Of a stretch of 64,000 nt of DNA, positions 11,050 through 23,409 are shown in pieces. A model generated the notes under the pieces. That model was not told the DNA's origin. It worked only from the letters and a program-made list of their open reading frames with translations, and ran no database searches. Within the stretch, counting starts at the first letter, position 1, and each line of letters starts with the position of its first letter. Source of the stretch: Polytrichum commune (Eukaryota > Streptophyta > Polytrichopsida > Polytrichales > Polytrichaceae). A program made the position numbers and the translations under genes. The stretch spans positions 64,636,533 to 64,700,532 of the forward strand of contig OX485804.1 of the NCBI GenBank assembly GCA_950295325.1. Reading direction: 5' to 3'.

Positions 11050-14000
11050 TCACTTCTTAATGTTTGTTCGTGACAAAATGCGTTTGCCATAAGGACTATT
11101 CCGTAGCGCTGGCAGATGGGGCCGTATAGCCTCAACCAGTTGAGCCTGGAGTGGGCCCTGTTTCATCACATATTACAGTTCAGTACAGAGTTGTACCCCT
11201 TGAATTTCCCCACATGCCCATAGAACACACACAGCCTTGGAGTCCCAAATATTGGACATTGCACTTTTTATTCAAATCTCATTATATAGGGCTGAATGAT
11301 GAGTATTCAATTTCAAAAGACCTCTTTCTAACCGTGCTATATTGCCACATTATATCCATGTCAAAACAAAAACAAAATAGAAAACAATGAAATACACACC
11401 TTGCATACTGAAAGAGCTGACTGTATGACATAATTTGCATACTGGTCTTGCAATAGCTGGCCCAGACGTGGGCTGGTCATCAGCTCCCTCACAAGGCGAG
11501 AGCGATACTCCTCTGCTCCAAGCTTCAAACATTTTTCAACCACATTGCTACTGAACTTTTGCATTGCCAAGAAGGCATAATTTCCCTCCAAGCGCACCAT
11601 GACTTCAGTTGATGACCATGCTGTTTTCAGATCCAAAATGTACTGCACAACATAGTTCCTGCCAATCCGAATGAAGTTCCATAGATTAGCTAGATAATTG
11701 AAACCAAGATGACCTTGAAGCTTGCCCTCCCAAAACCAACATTGATGAAACTGGAATTTGATGCACACAGCATTCAAGCCAGCAAAAGTGATGCCCTTGA
11801 AACCACCTGAACTACACATGCACAATGTTCTGGCAACAGACAGCAACTGGTTTGTGCTAAACACTCAATCAAGTCTTTACCCATAAGGATCTTGCGAGAG
11901 GACCAATGCATTAGCAGCAACTTCTGCTACCAACCGCTGTTTCTGAAGGGCTGAAGCAAAGTCCACACATCGCTGCATTACACAACATCCATGGCGATGT
12001 GTAGCTATCTCCACACAGTGTGAAGCAGCTGCATCGAAGATGAACTGTGACATGTGTCACACATACATCAGACAACCTTTTTTTGCACACCTTCCTTCAC
12101 AAGGCCTTTAGTGTCTTCCAAAATATAGCAAACTCAAGCCCTTTATAACATAGCCACCACAAAGTCTAATTGGACAATATTATGATACAGCAAGGAAACT
12201 GACTGCAAACAGTTAAAGGCTAACCTGGCTATCTTCATGACTGAGTTTCTGCAGGCACCTCTGAACCACATGATTTCCGTTTAGGTCTTTAATCAACTCC
12301 ACAACACCATCAGAAAGAGCAGTAATCACCATAGCCACTTGTTCAGGTGACTTCAATGTCTCAATGAGTTTCTGGACAGCTCGGGTCCTGCAACAAGCAA
12401 TTGAAACCTATTCAGGCCTCCATAGAACAGCCACTTTTGGATCTCAAGGAAAAAGGAAAAACAGATGATTGCTCAAGAATCCACATCCTATATGTTTTAG
12501 ATCCAAGTTTCAGAGACAGTCGTTAATCCATATCCCATACTTCCTTGACCTTTGTATTGAGTAATCTCATTTGCTGTAGAGATAGAAAAGATTATTCCCA
12601 GCCATTATGCGAGTGATCCAGAGCTTGCATGTTTCTGAGGAAAAAAGTGCACCCAAATCCTCAGGATTGCCAGTGAACAACGCATACGAATAGTGCCTCA
12701 GCATACACAGGACAAAACAAAAGTCTGAAGAAGCCTAGTAGCAGTTGAAATCCCAGTATCTACCTAACAACATAAGCCACAAAGGTATTGCTCAAACCAG
12801 ACGAACGAAAGAGGTACAGTACCTCCAAAACCCTAGCAAAGACAATGCTCTGACATTAAACCCTGACCTACAGGATGAGATTCAGACGTACCCATGCATA
12901 TTCAAGGAGATTTTAACAAGCTCCCCATCCATGGTTACAACTTGCAAGATCTGAATACGCTGTGATTCATCGCAAACCTCTAGCAGCTTCTGTACCAGAT
13001 AATTTCCAAATGGGTCCTTCATTAACTCTGTAATGTGTCCAATGATCTCGTTAAAGATCTTCCCAACATCTTCAGGACCGCCCTCATCAAATTTCTTCTG
13101 CAAGAATCTGCACCCATGCTGATCCTTTGCTACAAGATATATGCGGCCTTCAACCTCTTCAAGTTTGGTGTACTTGGGTTGTTGCTGCTGCAAGTTATGT
13201 GTAGATGAGACTCTGGAATCAAAATCTAGGTGATCTTGAAGTGCCTTGTGTGCCTGAGTATCAGACAAATAGGGAGGAGACACATGCCCTGACCCTGGGG
13301 AAATGTGTCCATTACTGTATCCGGGTGCATGTCCATTAGCATTCCCGGTTCCGTTCGAAACTCCATCTCCTTTCCTTCGAATTCCAGAAGGGATAGAACT
13401 AGAGGTGCTCGTGGTGCCTACATTACCAGGCCGCAGACTTCGCCTCTGGAGGATCTTTTCAGGGTATACAGGGAACCTTTCATCTCGAGTGACTGCTGCA
13501 GCAGCAGCTGCTGCAATTCTTGCAGCATCTTTTACGGTTGAAGAATTTGAATGACCTACCCTCGATGTGCCATTAGATGGAGAGTGCAAAAATGGACACA
13601 CATCACCTCGACTACAGTAACCTTGGTTATAGTATCTGCATATACTTGTAGCTGCACTTGTGCGAGAGTTATCAGTCTGCACCAGTCCTGGTGTTGCCCA
13701 TAGACCCTCTACAGCTTGATGTTGTCGTAGCTTCTGCAACGCCTGACTGTGCTGCAATGCAGTTGCTACTCTCGGACCTCGAGGAGGGGAGGTGTTCCCC
13801 CTTCCGTAACCATTTTGATGGGCCTGAAGACTGGCCAAAAGTTGGAGCTGGCTCTGCCGATCCACCAATTGTTGTTGATGCTGTTGAAGGATCAGACGCT
13901 GCTGTTGCTTTCTCTTCTCATCTTCCATCTGCGCATACCGAACCGCCACCGCCATTTGCGCCTGGGCTTGTGCTTGTGCATCCACTTGCATGCGCTGAGC

Positions 14001-15173
14001 CCCATAAAGTGCTGCAACATCATAGTCATACGCAAATTGCTGCTGAGAAGCAGTCGAGAAAAAATCAGTACTAGCTGCAGAGACAGCTTGGCCACGCGCC
14101 GCAGCATGCATAACTTCCAACACTTCTAATTGTTGCTGCTGCTGTTGTTGTTGATGCTGTTGATATGCTGCAACCGCAGATCCATAACTCTCCTCACCTC
14201 TTGCTGAGGCATACATATTCAGACCTGGAGAACTCTGCCTTAGCAGCTTCTCCACGACCTGAGAAGAAACCTGAGGATAATCTCCCATTCCACTGTACAC
14301 GCCATTGCTCATTGCCTCCATTCCTGCGCTGGGCTTTTTGGGAAATAAATTGATGGAAGGGGGTGATCTGGCAGTATAAGTCTCCAGAGAAGCACCTGAC
14401 CCTGCACCACCATAGCCGCTGCCCCCAGATCCTAAACCGAAAGCATCCATGTTGTTATATATACCATTTGAGTCACCGCCAACACCATGTCCATTTGATA
14501 GGCTTCCATTACCCAGTCCACCATTTGAACTGTGATTCAGAACAAGGTTATCCCCCGACTTATCATTCATGGATGGCAATCCCCTGCTGCCATTGCCATC
14601 AAAATTCAAGTTGCCAAAAGCTGATGTCACCTCTGCAAACATTTGGTTCTGAGATGAGTTCCCAAAGTGATGCTGAGCAGCAGCTGAATGGTGATTAGGT
14701 GAAGGCTCCCGTTGCTGTTGTTGTGAATTTTGCTGTTGATGATGAGCCTGCTGCTGCTTGTGATGTGCTTCCAGTTGCCGATGCTTCCGATGCCTGGTTC
14801 GAGGACTATCAAGTTGGAGACCTGCAAAAAAGGGAGATAGCTGACTACTGGCAGCTTTCGGGGATAAAACTGGCAAATCGTTGTATAATGTGCGATTGTC
14901 CATGGGAGGAGGAAGCTTCTTGGCTCCGGAATAGGACTTGTAGAAATCCTCATATTGCTCATCACATCGAATGTCTATGAATGGTTTCACGGGAACCTCA
15001 TCCTCCCCTAACCCAAAATCATGGGCATCCACATTCTGCCCATACACACGCTGAAGCTCCTCTAAATGGGGTGGTGCTGATGTAGCCCTGGGGATTTCGT
15101 TTGCCGTGTTGGCCGAGGTGGCCTGAGGAATTTCGTGCAGCAGCTGCTCAAATTCCTCATCATCTTGCTCCAT
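11050..15173 (-). CDS. PUMILIO/PUF RNA-binding protein with CCCH zinc finger, five exons, 991 residues
   Basis: Sequence-specific mRNA-binding repressor of the PUF family, expected to be mainly cytoplasmic. Coding exons in transcription order are 15173-12892, 12387-12225, 12044-11881, 11658-11400 and 11157-11050, with GT-AG introns and consistent phases. The acidic N-terminus (EEFEQLLHEIPQATS) precedes Gln/His-, Gly/Asn- and Gln-rich disordered stretches (about 130-455). A C-X7-C-X5-C-X3-H zinc finger starts at ICRYYNQGYC (512-530). Eight PUF repeats occupy about 670-985. Their RNA-contact motifs are HGCRFLQ, FGNYLVQ, HGTRAVQ, NGNHVVQ, HGCCVMQ, YGNYVVQ, FSSNVVE and YANYVIQ. By the PUF code these predict binding to UGUAUAUA. 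Repeat 5 has Cys at the stacking position. The C-terminal cap ends SRTNIKK. The start ATG (GAAGCAATGG) is the first of the frame. No defect is seen; this is the one convincing intact protein gene here. Confidence 0.95.
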
Positions 15174-16440
15174 TGCTTCCCAGCCTTGTCAAAATCCCTC
15201 TTTCAATATGATCCCAAGGTGGTGGTGATGATGATGATGCCTTCTTGTACAGACGACGGTATTCTCCTCCTCCCCTGTTCCTGACCTTCATCAAAACCAA
15301 AACTCATCATCACCTCTGTCACCTGCAGGGTTTCCAATTGTAACTGTCAACAAAGAGCTACCACACAGCAGCAGCAGCAAAGGTTTGATTTGGTTTGACC
15401 ACTTTCATGTATGTCTCCTTCGATTGCAAATGTCTATTTCTCCATCTACCGATTACCGATTACCTCTCTATACACATCTGCACAGAACCCTCCCAAATCG
15501 ACCTCTCACAAAATCAAATGTGTGCGCCAATTTGATCACAAATCTGTCTTCGGTCCATCACCAGAAAACCCAGGAACTACTCTGATTGTTCCAAACCACC
15601 AATCAAACATGAAGATCGGCACATCCAGGGGACGGACACAAAACCCACAACACTACTCATGCACCGAATAGAATTCCAAAAAGAATAATAATAAAAAGGT
15701 TACCTTCAACACACAACACACAACACGATTACTCTCCAGAAATGCTTAAACATCAGCACAACATCAACAACACATTACCAACATCCCATCAACAACAACA
15801 ACAATAACCACTCACACATCACATAACTACTGTAAACTCGAGATGGAACCATTTGGACACCCAGAAATGCAACAACGTACCGAAAACGAAGACACCTCCG
15901 CTAAACTAACATAAAACAAAACACAACAAAACAAAACAAAACAACACAAAACAGAGCAAGCTAAAGACCAGCCCAGAGGATGTCCTCCCCATCTCAATAA
16001 CAAAGAATCAGCCCAACAGGCCGCGGATCCCACACACCCAAACCTGGGATTAAATTTTAAAAGCTAAACCCTCAACTGATCGCAACCCAAACCCAAGCCA
16101 ACAACACTCCAAACTCCACAGGAAACCATCAACACATCCCAAAACCATCCCAAACCTTCGACACATTAAAATCTGCAAACATTCTTTCTGTCTCCAAGGG
16201 TGGGATCACTCACCGCCCCTCCCAAATGCTCCCATTTTCGATTACTGATCACCGACATCGCCACCCCAACATATCCCTCCCCTCCACTTCCCTCCCCTGC
16301 CCCCCTTCCCTTCCAAGGAGCGCCGCAACCTGCACAAAACACCAAATTCCTGCCCGAAAAGCTTGAAACGTTGATGCTGGGGCGGTGGGAACAAGATGTG
16401 ATTCAACTGGGCTCCATTGCAAATGGCGGACACAAGAGCA
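15174..16440 (-). promoter_or_regulatory. PUMILIO 5' leader, probably with a UTR intron
   Basis: Upstream of the start codon the minus strand is T- and GT-rich (the plus strand shows AACACACAACACAC and AAAACAAAACAAAAC runs around 15700-15950), typical of a plant leader intron. A plausible acceptor is CCTGCAG next to about 15324 on the minus strand; the donor cannot be fixed. No long coding frame with family resemblance is present. Leader introns of this sort commonly raise expression, which is inference here. Confidence 0.45.
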
Positions 16441-16780
16441 CGAGAGAGAGAGAAATGGTGTTTTGCGAGAGGGCTCCAAGTTGGGAGGCGGCGGGGGCTA
16501 TGGAGGCTGCTGTGCTTGTGCTTCCCTGTGTGTGTGTGTGTTGTGGAGAAAGGAGGCCTGGGACGGGCCGGGCCGGGTGGGAGACGACGGGGACGCAGGG
16601 GAGCGGGTCGGGCGACGCGGCCCGGGCACGGGGAGGTGAAGTGGTACGTCGGGAAGGTGGGAGGAAGGGGGCCCCGGGCGCCGGGTGCGCGGGTGGGTGG
16701 GAGAGCGGGTGAACGGATGAGCGCGGGTGAGCGCGGGTGAACGGGTGACGTCAGCGGGGTGGGGGAGGTGTAGTTCATCC
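16441..16780 (-). promoter_or_regulatory. GC-rich promoter region of PUMILIO with TGACGTCA element
   Basis: A sharp island of G/C-rich DNA separates the PUMILIO leader from AT-rich intergenic DNA. It holds a CT-rich tract on the coding strand (16441-16453), as is common near plant start sites. It also has a GT run (16529-16541), a short minisatellite of GAGCGCGGGTGAACGG-like units (16690-16750) and a perfect palindromic TGACGTCA at 16746-16753, a core for bZIP factors. No clear TATA box is seen. Promoter assignment rests on position and composition. Confidence 0.5.
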
Positions 16781-16802
16781 GTTACTTTCCATAATCTTTG
16801 TT

Positions 16803-16905
16803 GTTGCTTGCGCCCAACGGCGACTGGGGAGTGGCCACGTAGTCAGCTACTTAGTAATAATCATCGACATGACTTAGGTTATTAGTTGAGTGGGGAGGGA
16901 CTTAA
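16803..16905. repeat. Dispersed direct repeat, copy 1 (copies 18042-18140 and about 18315-18370)
   Basis: GCGCCCAACGG, GACTGGGGAGTGGCCACGTAG and then GACATGACTTAGG recur at 18042-18140 as GCGCCCAACGGTGACTAAGG and so on. A weaker third match is near 18315-18370 (TTGTTGCTTG, CGACTGAGG, GGTCATGTGGG). The 1.2-kb spacing and same orientation could mark ends of a degraded element, but no coding remnant lies between them. Confidence 0.6.
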
Positions 16906-16962
16906 GTGTCACACTAATTAAGATAGGTGGGTGGGCCTTAAATGGTTACTTTTTTCCAACCA

Positions 16963-17174
16963 CACTTGATTATCCCAATTAGTGTGTGTCACTACTTGGA
17001 TTTACACGGTGCAATAATGTCTTACTCGGGAGGTCAATGTTTCCTAACAAAAGCTCAATAGGACATTATAGGCTATATAAGTGACTTTGCTTGGTAAAAT
17101 GCTACGTTCTCGTTAAATGGTTATAGCAATGTGGGATTCCGAATAGTAACACACACTAATTGGGATAATCGGTG
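16963..17174. mobile_element. TA-flanked MITE, family A' (mariner/Stowaway-like)
   Basis: The ends are inverted repeats CACTTGATTATCCCAATTAG and, on the other strand, CACCGATTATCCCAATTAG. Each continues into a shared GTGTGT-ACTA-TT-GGA region. The right side is flanked by TA; the left flank is CA, so the target duplication is imperfect. It is about 212 bp with no coding capacity. A second copy lies at 59400-59605. Confidence 0.8.
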
Positions 17175-17176
17175 TA

Positions 17177-19896
17177 GTCCGCTTCTCCTAGGATATGGAA
17201 CACGCGATTAGTACCTATGAGATGGTTTAGTGAGTCTAAATCAAGGCCGTGGACCACTTTCCTCGTAATATTTGGAGCTTGTGTGAATATCTTGTTTATT
17301 ATCAAAGTGAAGATTCTTGCACTTGCTAAATGGCTCCTAAGTGGTCGTATGCATCCCCCTCCCAAAAATTATGTTTAGTTTTGGAGCCTAGAATGGGTAT
17401 CATATTTTGAACACGGGTTCCGGTCCCTTTTAAACATGCGTCTTTTTGGTATATGTTCACATAATCACACCAAACCATGTACTACTGAAACACAAGTGTT
17501 TGATTAGCATAAGTAATTGAATTAGGCATGTCTACCTTAGATACCCGAATGATACGACCTCGACATTGGTAAAAACAACTTATTTTCTACAAATTTGATG
17601 TTGTTTCATCCTACTTTAATGTATTCGTACTAATTTGGAGTCTCTATGTATGATTTAGGCATTGATTTTACAAACTATAGAAACGCCCATGCTCTACATA
17701 GCAATCAACATTTTCACCCTCCACCTTGGTAGATGCTTCTGGAACATCACCCTATAGTGAGTTCGACAAAATCCTCCAAATTTTGAAGTTATTTATTGAT
17801 TTATATATTCACGATTTAAAGATTCACATTTGATAAATGAATATTGAGTTATTTGTAGATTTAGTGTGGGCAACTTCCTTTGACAAGATTCCCATTCGCT
17901 TCACAAGCTATGTTGCTTGCTAGTATAGAAGGCAATTGCTTGGAATAAAGCCTTATCAAAATTGTTGTGTAGCACGACGCAAAGTTGACCTCACCTATTG
18001 ATGTGTCCATTTTTTTAAAGTAGCTATCAGAGATTTGAAAAGCGCCCAACGGTGACTAAGGAGTGCCCACGTAGTTAGGGTGAATGGCTACTATCTTATG
18101 GACATGACTCAAGTCAAGTGAGTATGGAGGAATTAGTGGTTGGAAAATCTACTGTGGGTTGGAGAATGGTCTCCAAATTTGAAAAGTTTTTTCTTACCAT
18201 GTAGGATTTTTATTTTTATTGTTTTACAATTCAAAGGCTTGGATTTTTTAATGAAAAATATGATAGAATGATTTTTGGAGAATTATTCCTTTGAAGAATT
18301 TTCACATTCTTTGTAATGTTTGTTGCTTGTGTTTAACATCGACTGAGGTGTGGTCATGTGGGCATGATGAAGAACTTAGGGCAAAATATATGACCAAATA
18401 CACAATTTCTACAAGCCTCACCAAATACATCAGGTTTATGTGCTTTGTTTTGTATACTATTGTATTTCATAGGGAAGGAGACAATATTAATTTTTTTAAC
18501 CCTCACATTTGACATAAATGATCAAAATACAAAGTATGTGTTTGTATCCAAGGGCACCCGGATCATGTCTTTAAACCCAGATTATAATTGATTCCAAAAT
18601 TTCTATCAATGTGAAACTATCAAAAGAATGCGTAACTTTTAGATAGCATTGCTTTTGACATAATCAACCCAAAAAATGAAAGCATGTAGTTCAAACTAGG
18701 GGGGGGACACTAGCCAAAAGAAAAGTAGGAACTATGTGTGATAAAATATAGGATCTTGTATATTAATTAAGGGAAAAACTATAAAATAGTGCTCTAAGTG
18801 TGTGTAACATTTATGTATGTAATGTAGTATTTGACATAATATCATAAAATTATGTAAGTGGTACATATAAAATACCATGGAAATAAGGGGGGTAAATATG
18901 ACTATTCATATACCTTGCATTTTAGTTAAGAATAATGGATACATATATATAATTGTTGAATTTACATAAAGAATTGAGGGATGGAGGAAGTCACTCGTGA
19001 AATCATCAGCCCCAAGTGTTTGTATATCAGGGTTTCAACCCAATGAATGGGGTTTATAAACTATAATACATTTTAATGACTTCATGATTATGGATTTATT
19101 TTTACACATGAGTAGTATAGGGTATCATTAAATCAATCATTCAACAAATTTGGAATTACCCATAGAGTGCTCATAGTCACAAAAATTTACCATGTTTTAA
19201 ATTAACATGCCTTATAGTCCATTTTAGTAGGTGAATAGCCCCCCCCCCCTTGTAAGTTCAAATACACATTTTTGTATATGTAGAGGCTTGGACAGGCCTC
19301 GTAGATGCTTAGGGGATAAGTAGGAAGGAATTAGTGGTTGAAAAATGTGTTATGGGTTGGAGATTAATCTCTAAAGCTTGAGAACACACTCTTGACTATG
19401 CGTGACATTTCTTCACAATTGATAACTCAACTATAATAAATCAAAATAACCAAAAGAGAAGTTCGTTTGAAGAATCTTCCGTGCTTTTGAGACTTTTATT
19501 AGTTAGAGTAAATTCAACACGAAAGTAGTCAGGTCCTTGTCAAACTTCTAAAAGTGATAGTTTAGGTGCCTTTAAAACATTGCCATGAAGATCATTTGTT
19601 GCCTAGTAGTTTCTTGGCTTAAGTCAAACACCTCCCCTTCATTTCATAAAAAACGAGAGGTTCCAAAATCACTTGAACACTCCTCAACACATTATCAAAT
19701 GTTCAAAGTGGAAGAAAACTCCCTACCAAAACATGATTTTTTTTAGATATTCAAGAATAAATCTTGTAAATAAGTAAAAGGTTTGTAGTATTGATTTAGG
19801 TAATTAAAATGTGGAACTCTCCATGCTTGTTGTAGGCTTTGTTGTGGGAGTCACGGCATAGTGTAGCTCCGAGTAGTAGGTGATAATAGTTTGTGA
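17177..19896. other. Intergenic DNA with a family E copy
   Basis: No gene is supported. 17180-17530 matches 36715-37050 (shared TTTCCTCGTAATATTTGGAGC, TATTATCAAAGTGAAGAT, AAATTATGTTTAG and ATCATATTTTGA) and belongs to dispersed family E; reverse-orientation copies lie near 26750, 45188 and 55175. 18120-18190 (GGAATTAGTGGTTGG followed by GGGTTGGAGA) recurs at 19318-19385. The remainder is AT-rich with short biased open frames. Confidence 0.5.
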
Positions 19897-19898
19897 TA

Positions 19899-20337
19899 CC
19901 ATAGCTCTCTAGCAACTTGGGTAGAAAAATAATTAATTTTAAAGGTGCCTAATTTTTTTGGGAAATTGATTCATTGAGTGTCAAAAAAATCATTTAAAGA
20001 GTGCCTAAATCGCAATAACAACCCTAACATACAAGTAAAAGACTGCCCAAAAGAAAATATGTTGCCAAGCAAAACCTTGACATACAAGTAAATTGCAAAC
20101 TTTAGGGTAAGGAATGTTGATTAAGGAAAGTGTATAGGTTAATTGTAGCTGCCACATATGAAATTAGGATAACCATCCATGAATTATAGAAATGACTTGG
20201 ATGAATATCCAACTTATTTGAAATTACTTTTTGAATTTGCCCGATTTTAGAATATTATTTTATGGGTTGCCTAACTTACTGTCACACTTTAATTGATTAC
20301 AAAGCATAAAGGTGCCCAAGTTGCTAGAGAGCTACGG
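19899..20337. mobile_element. TA-flanked inverted-repeat element of about 440 bp
   Basis: The left end is TA followed by CCATAGCTCTCTAGCAACTT. The right end is its mirror, AAGTTGCTAGAGAGCTACGG, followed by TA. Terminal identity is 19 of 20. The interior is AT-rich and non-coding. A TA duplication and short size suggest a mariner/Stowaway-type MITE; no second copy was seen in the window. Confidence 0.7.
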
Positions 20338-20339
20338 TA

Positions 20340-22883
20340 CTTGATGCGGAACTTTCCATATAAGAATTGTTGGTGGGAGGAGTTGATAATCTCCAAACAT
20401 GTCATGGCCATGTAACTTGTTTAGAATAATAATGATAATTAGAAGAAAATAGAAGAAACAGACTAAAAGATATGTTATTGGTATCGCACACCTTCATTGT
20501 AATTTGAATATTCAACATCTTAAATATACTTTTTGGAAAATTGGCATGGATTATTGGGAATGTTAACGTTGGCAACAATAATTCTATTTAGTCCATGTAA
20601 ATATTGGCCCTCGTTGGTTACCAAGTCCATACTAGACACCTTATGATGGGAAAACATTAGAAGTTGATATTGCAGTAGAAGCACCTCGTGTTGTGAGACA
20701 CCCAATTTTGACACTTGTTTTTGTCCAATACTTCCAAATATATATATATAGAATTGAATGTACTATTCTAAGGACCAATACCCATAACTCCTTGGTAGAG
20801 AGACGTGACAAAGAAGAAGAACAAAGAAGCGAAAAAGAAAAAACATGCACACAAAGATGCATGCTCGACATTTTTTGCTTTGGTAGACACTACATCTAGT
20901 CCAACCATCCATCGCACTTGTTTGTTGCAACTCATGGCAAGAAATACATAAATAGATTAATTTTGGTTGACAATTATAAGTTTTTGGTTGCAAGTTCTCC
21001 CAAATCTGCAACCAAAAACCTTCGGCTGACAACCTTAACGAATTATTTAAACAATTTCTTGGCATGAGTTGCAAATGGACAGTTGGAATGGACGAGTTTT
21101 CTCCAATCGAGGAGGAGGAGAAGGCTATGTAACCACATTAGGTCACCCAACCAAAAAAGAGAACACAAATTCATATCAGTTGTATATAAAGCATACAAAA
21201 TTAGTATAACAAGTGCTCAAAGTGTCCTTTAAGTTATCACGAGCGTTTCTACATGATTTAAAGGGCATTGTCACCACTGTAAATGATCCTATTAGTGAGA
21301 GTGAAAAATTAGCACAAAAATAAGTATTGCGGGTCAAGACCTCGGTCTTCCTTGAGGCTTTTGACCAACACGTCACATAAAAGTAAAATATTCATATTGC
21401 ATCAAGAGCAACATAAAAAAAATTCAGTCACATCATCAATTTCTTGGAAGAAGAAAAATTAGTGTGGCCCACACTAATCTTACGCTAGAGATTTGGCGTG
21501 AGTTCAAAACTAACATGGCCCACGTTTATTGTGATATGGTAGAAATCATAATATAGTCCATGATATTTGGATTTTGTCTATGAACATACCAGTTATGTCC
21601 CATAAAATGGTTCAAGTGGGTGGATGTGCTTTTGCTATCACAACTCATCATCCACTGGTCCACAATCCATGTTACTTGCATGTAACCAACAATCCCAAGC
21701 ATTCAAACCCAACACTTAGACCCCCTAAGACTTAATTATGGTCACTCTAAATACAATTCTTACATTGCTTAATTTCATAATTCAAGAATGACAATATGTC
21801 ATTGGATTGAGCATTTGAAGCTTATGAGGTGCATATGTATTGTATAATTGTGCATTGTTTACAAAAATTATAATTTGATCTTCAAATGTACTTGTCCGTT
21901 CTACACCACTACTCATGGTTGCCGTTAAGGTTAATGCATCTATAATTGATAAAATAAGAGAGTTCGCATATGTTTAGGAGGAGTAACAAGAAGGAATTAT
22001 TTTTCTTGCAAAGAGAAATGATTTCTTAGGAGAATGCAATTTTTTTAATAAACGAATCACGAACATGGAAATCGCTACAAATTTCAAAGCGGTAAACTTA
22101 GGGTAACACATAGTCAATTTATAAGTTAATCCATAATCGCTCATCTAAATGCTAGTGCTTGGCTACAACAGTTGTCAAAACTCTTGTGAGGGTAATCAAT
22201 CACAAGTCGCCACCACATAAACCTTAACTCCATTCCGTTTAAAAAATATAGATCTCATCCATGCCGGCATTACATGATCCTAGTGAACAATTAAACGAAC
22301 CTGGTTGACGATAGATGCCTCGACCTTATGTCGGTCAATGAAGTCTACTAAGTTGGAGTATGAAGATTGTCGCATATTTGTAAAGAGTGGTGAAAAATGT
22401 GACGAATGCTTCAAAATTACACCCATGGTGGGTATGTATGCATGTGGTTAACCACAATATCACAATTAGCATCACAATAGTTTAATGTGATATATGATAG
22501 AAGAAAACAATAACATCACTCAATTATCACCATGCAAACTTGAATGATGTGTAAAGAAGAAAAAAGAAGAAAAACTTCGGTCTCCGAGGAGACCGACGTG
22601 GATGAAGTGTATGTTCGATCCTCCTCCAATCCAATGCCCACAGGACAAAGGTATGGAGGTGAAGATCTACTCCTCGAATGATGTGTAATTTTAACATGTT
22701 ATTGTTTTTACATGATAATCCTGCCTCCGGAAGTTTGTGATCACGGTTCATATCTCTTGTGACAAGTTTAAGCTCGAGGTTTGTGTAGATGTCAAGTTAC
22801 AATGAAGAATTTGCCTCCAAAAAAGCCATTCATTTGGAGGAAAACATGTCGGAGGTTTAACTTTACACATACAAGGGATCTCA
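20340..22883. other. AT-rich intergenic DNA
   Basis: I see no gene. There are short palindromic motifs such as GTGTGGCCCACAC (21464-21476) that recur near 60280-60300. Open frames around 20641-21074 overlap on both strands and carry no family signature. Confidence 0.4.
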
Positions 22884-23393
22884 GGGCCACTTCACACTAT
22901 GGCCGTCCAAGTCAAGAGGCCGTGGGATTGAATGGCCAACTTTGTTGAGAGTCCAAAGAAATGGGCTGAAAATAGTCAATAAAATATAGAAATTGAAGCC
23001 TTCGGCCAGGCATAGTGTGAAGTCTCCAAAGGCCAAGCCCAAAGTTCAAAGGAAGAAGGAGCATCCCACTTTATTCCATGCCCAAAACAACCCCTCCAAT
23101 CTAAACATCAAGATCTTGTCATTTTATTTTATTTTATTTTATTTATTTTAACGAAGAAAAGTCGACGGCCTCCCAACCATAGTTTGGGTTTCCATTCTTA
23201 TCCAACCCATACTTCCTTTGAGAGTTTGTCGCCTTGCTCAAAAAGTACTGCCATGTAGACATTTTAGAGAGTGACAACCTTGGGACTTTGGTCTCTAGTG
23301 TGAAGAGTTGAGAGGCCAAATTCTTGGTTTCTTGCAATTTAATTGGTGGAAATCAATGGCCTCTCGACCTTCAGCCATAGTGTGAAGTGGCCC
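22884..23393. mobile_element. Tourist-like (PIF/Harbinger) MITE, family B
   Basis: It starts GGGCCACTTCACACTATGGC and ends with the mirror GCCATAGTGTGAAGTGGCCC. It is flanked by TCA on both sides (22881-22883, 23394-23396), a 3-bp TNA target duplication typical of PIF/Harbinger elements. It is 510 bp, contains an ATTTT tandem tract (about 23118-23150) and has no coding capacity. The terminal arms pair over at least 20 bases. It is distinct in its interior from the other B copies. Confidence 0.88.
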
Positions 23394-23409
23394 TCATTCT
23401 AAACATCTA

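Noticed and set aside
12745-14980. Plus-strand open frames of 60-140 codons opposite PUMILIO
   Set aside because: They are antisense shadows of the Gln/His-rich PUMILIO first exon and have no family resemblance.
16200-16778. Open frames of 76-178 codons on both strands in the PUMILIO promoter
   Set aside because: GC-rich DNA lacks stops; the peptides are Pro/Arg/Gly low-complexity on both strands.
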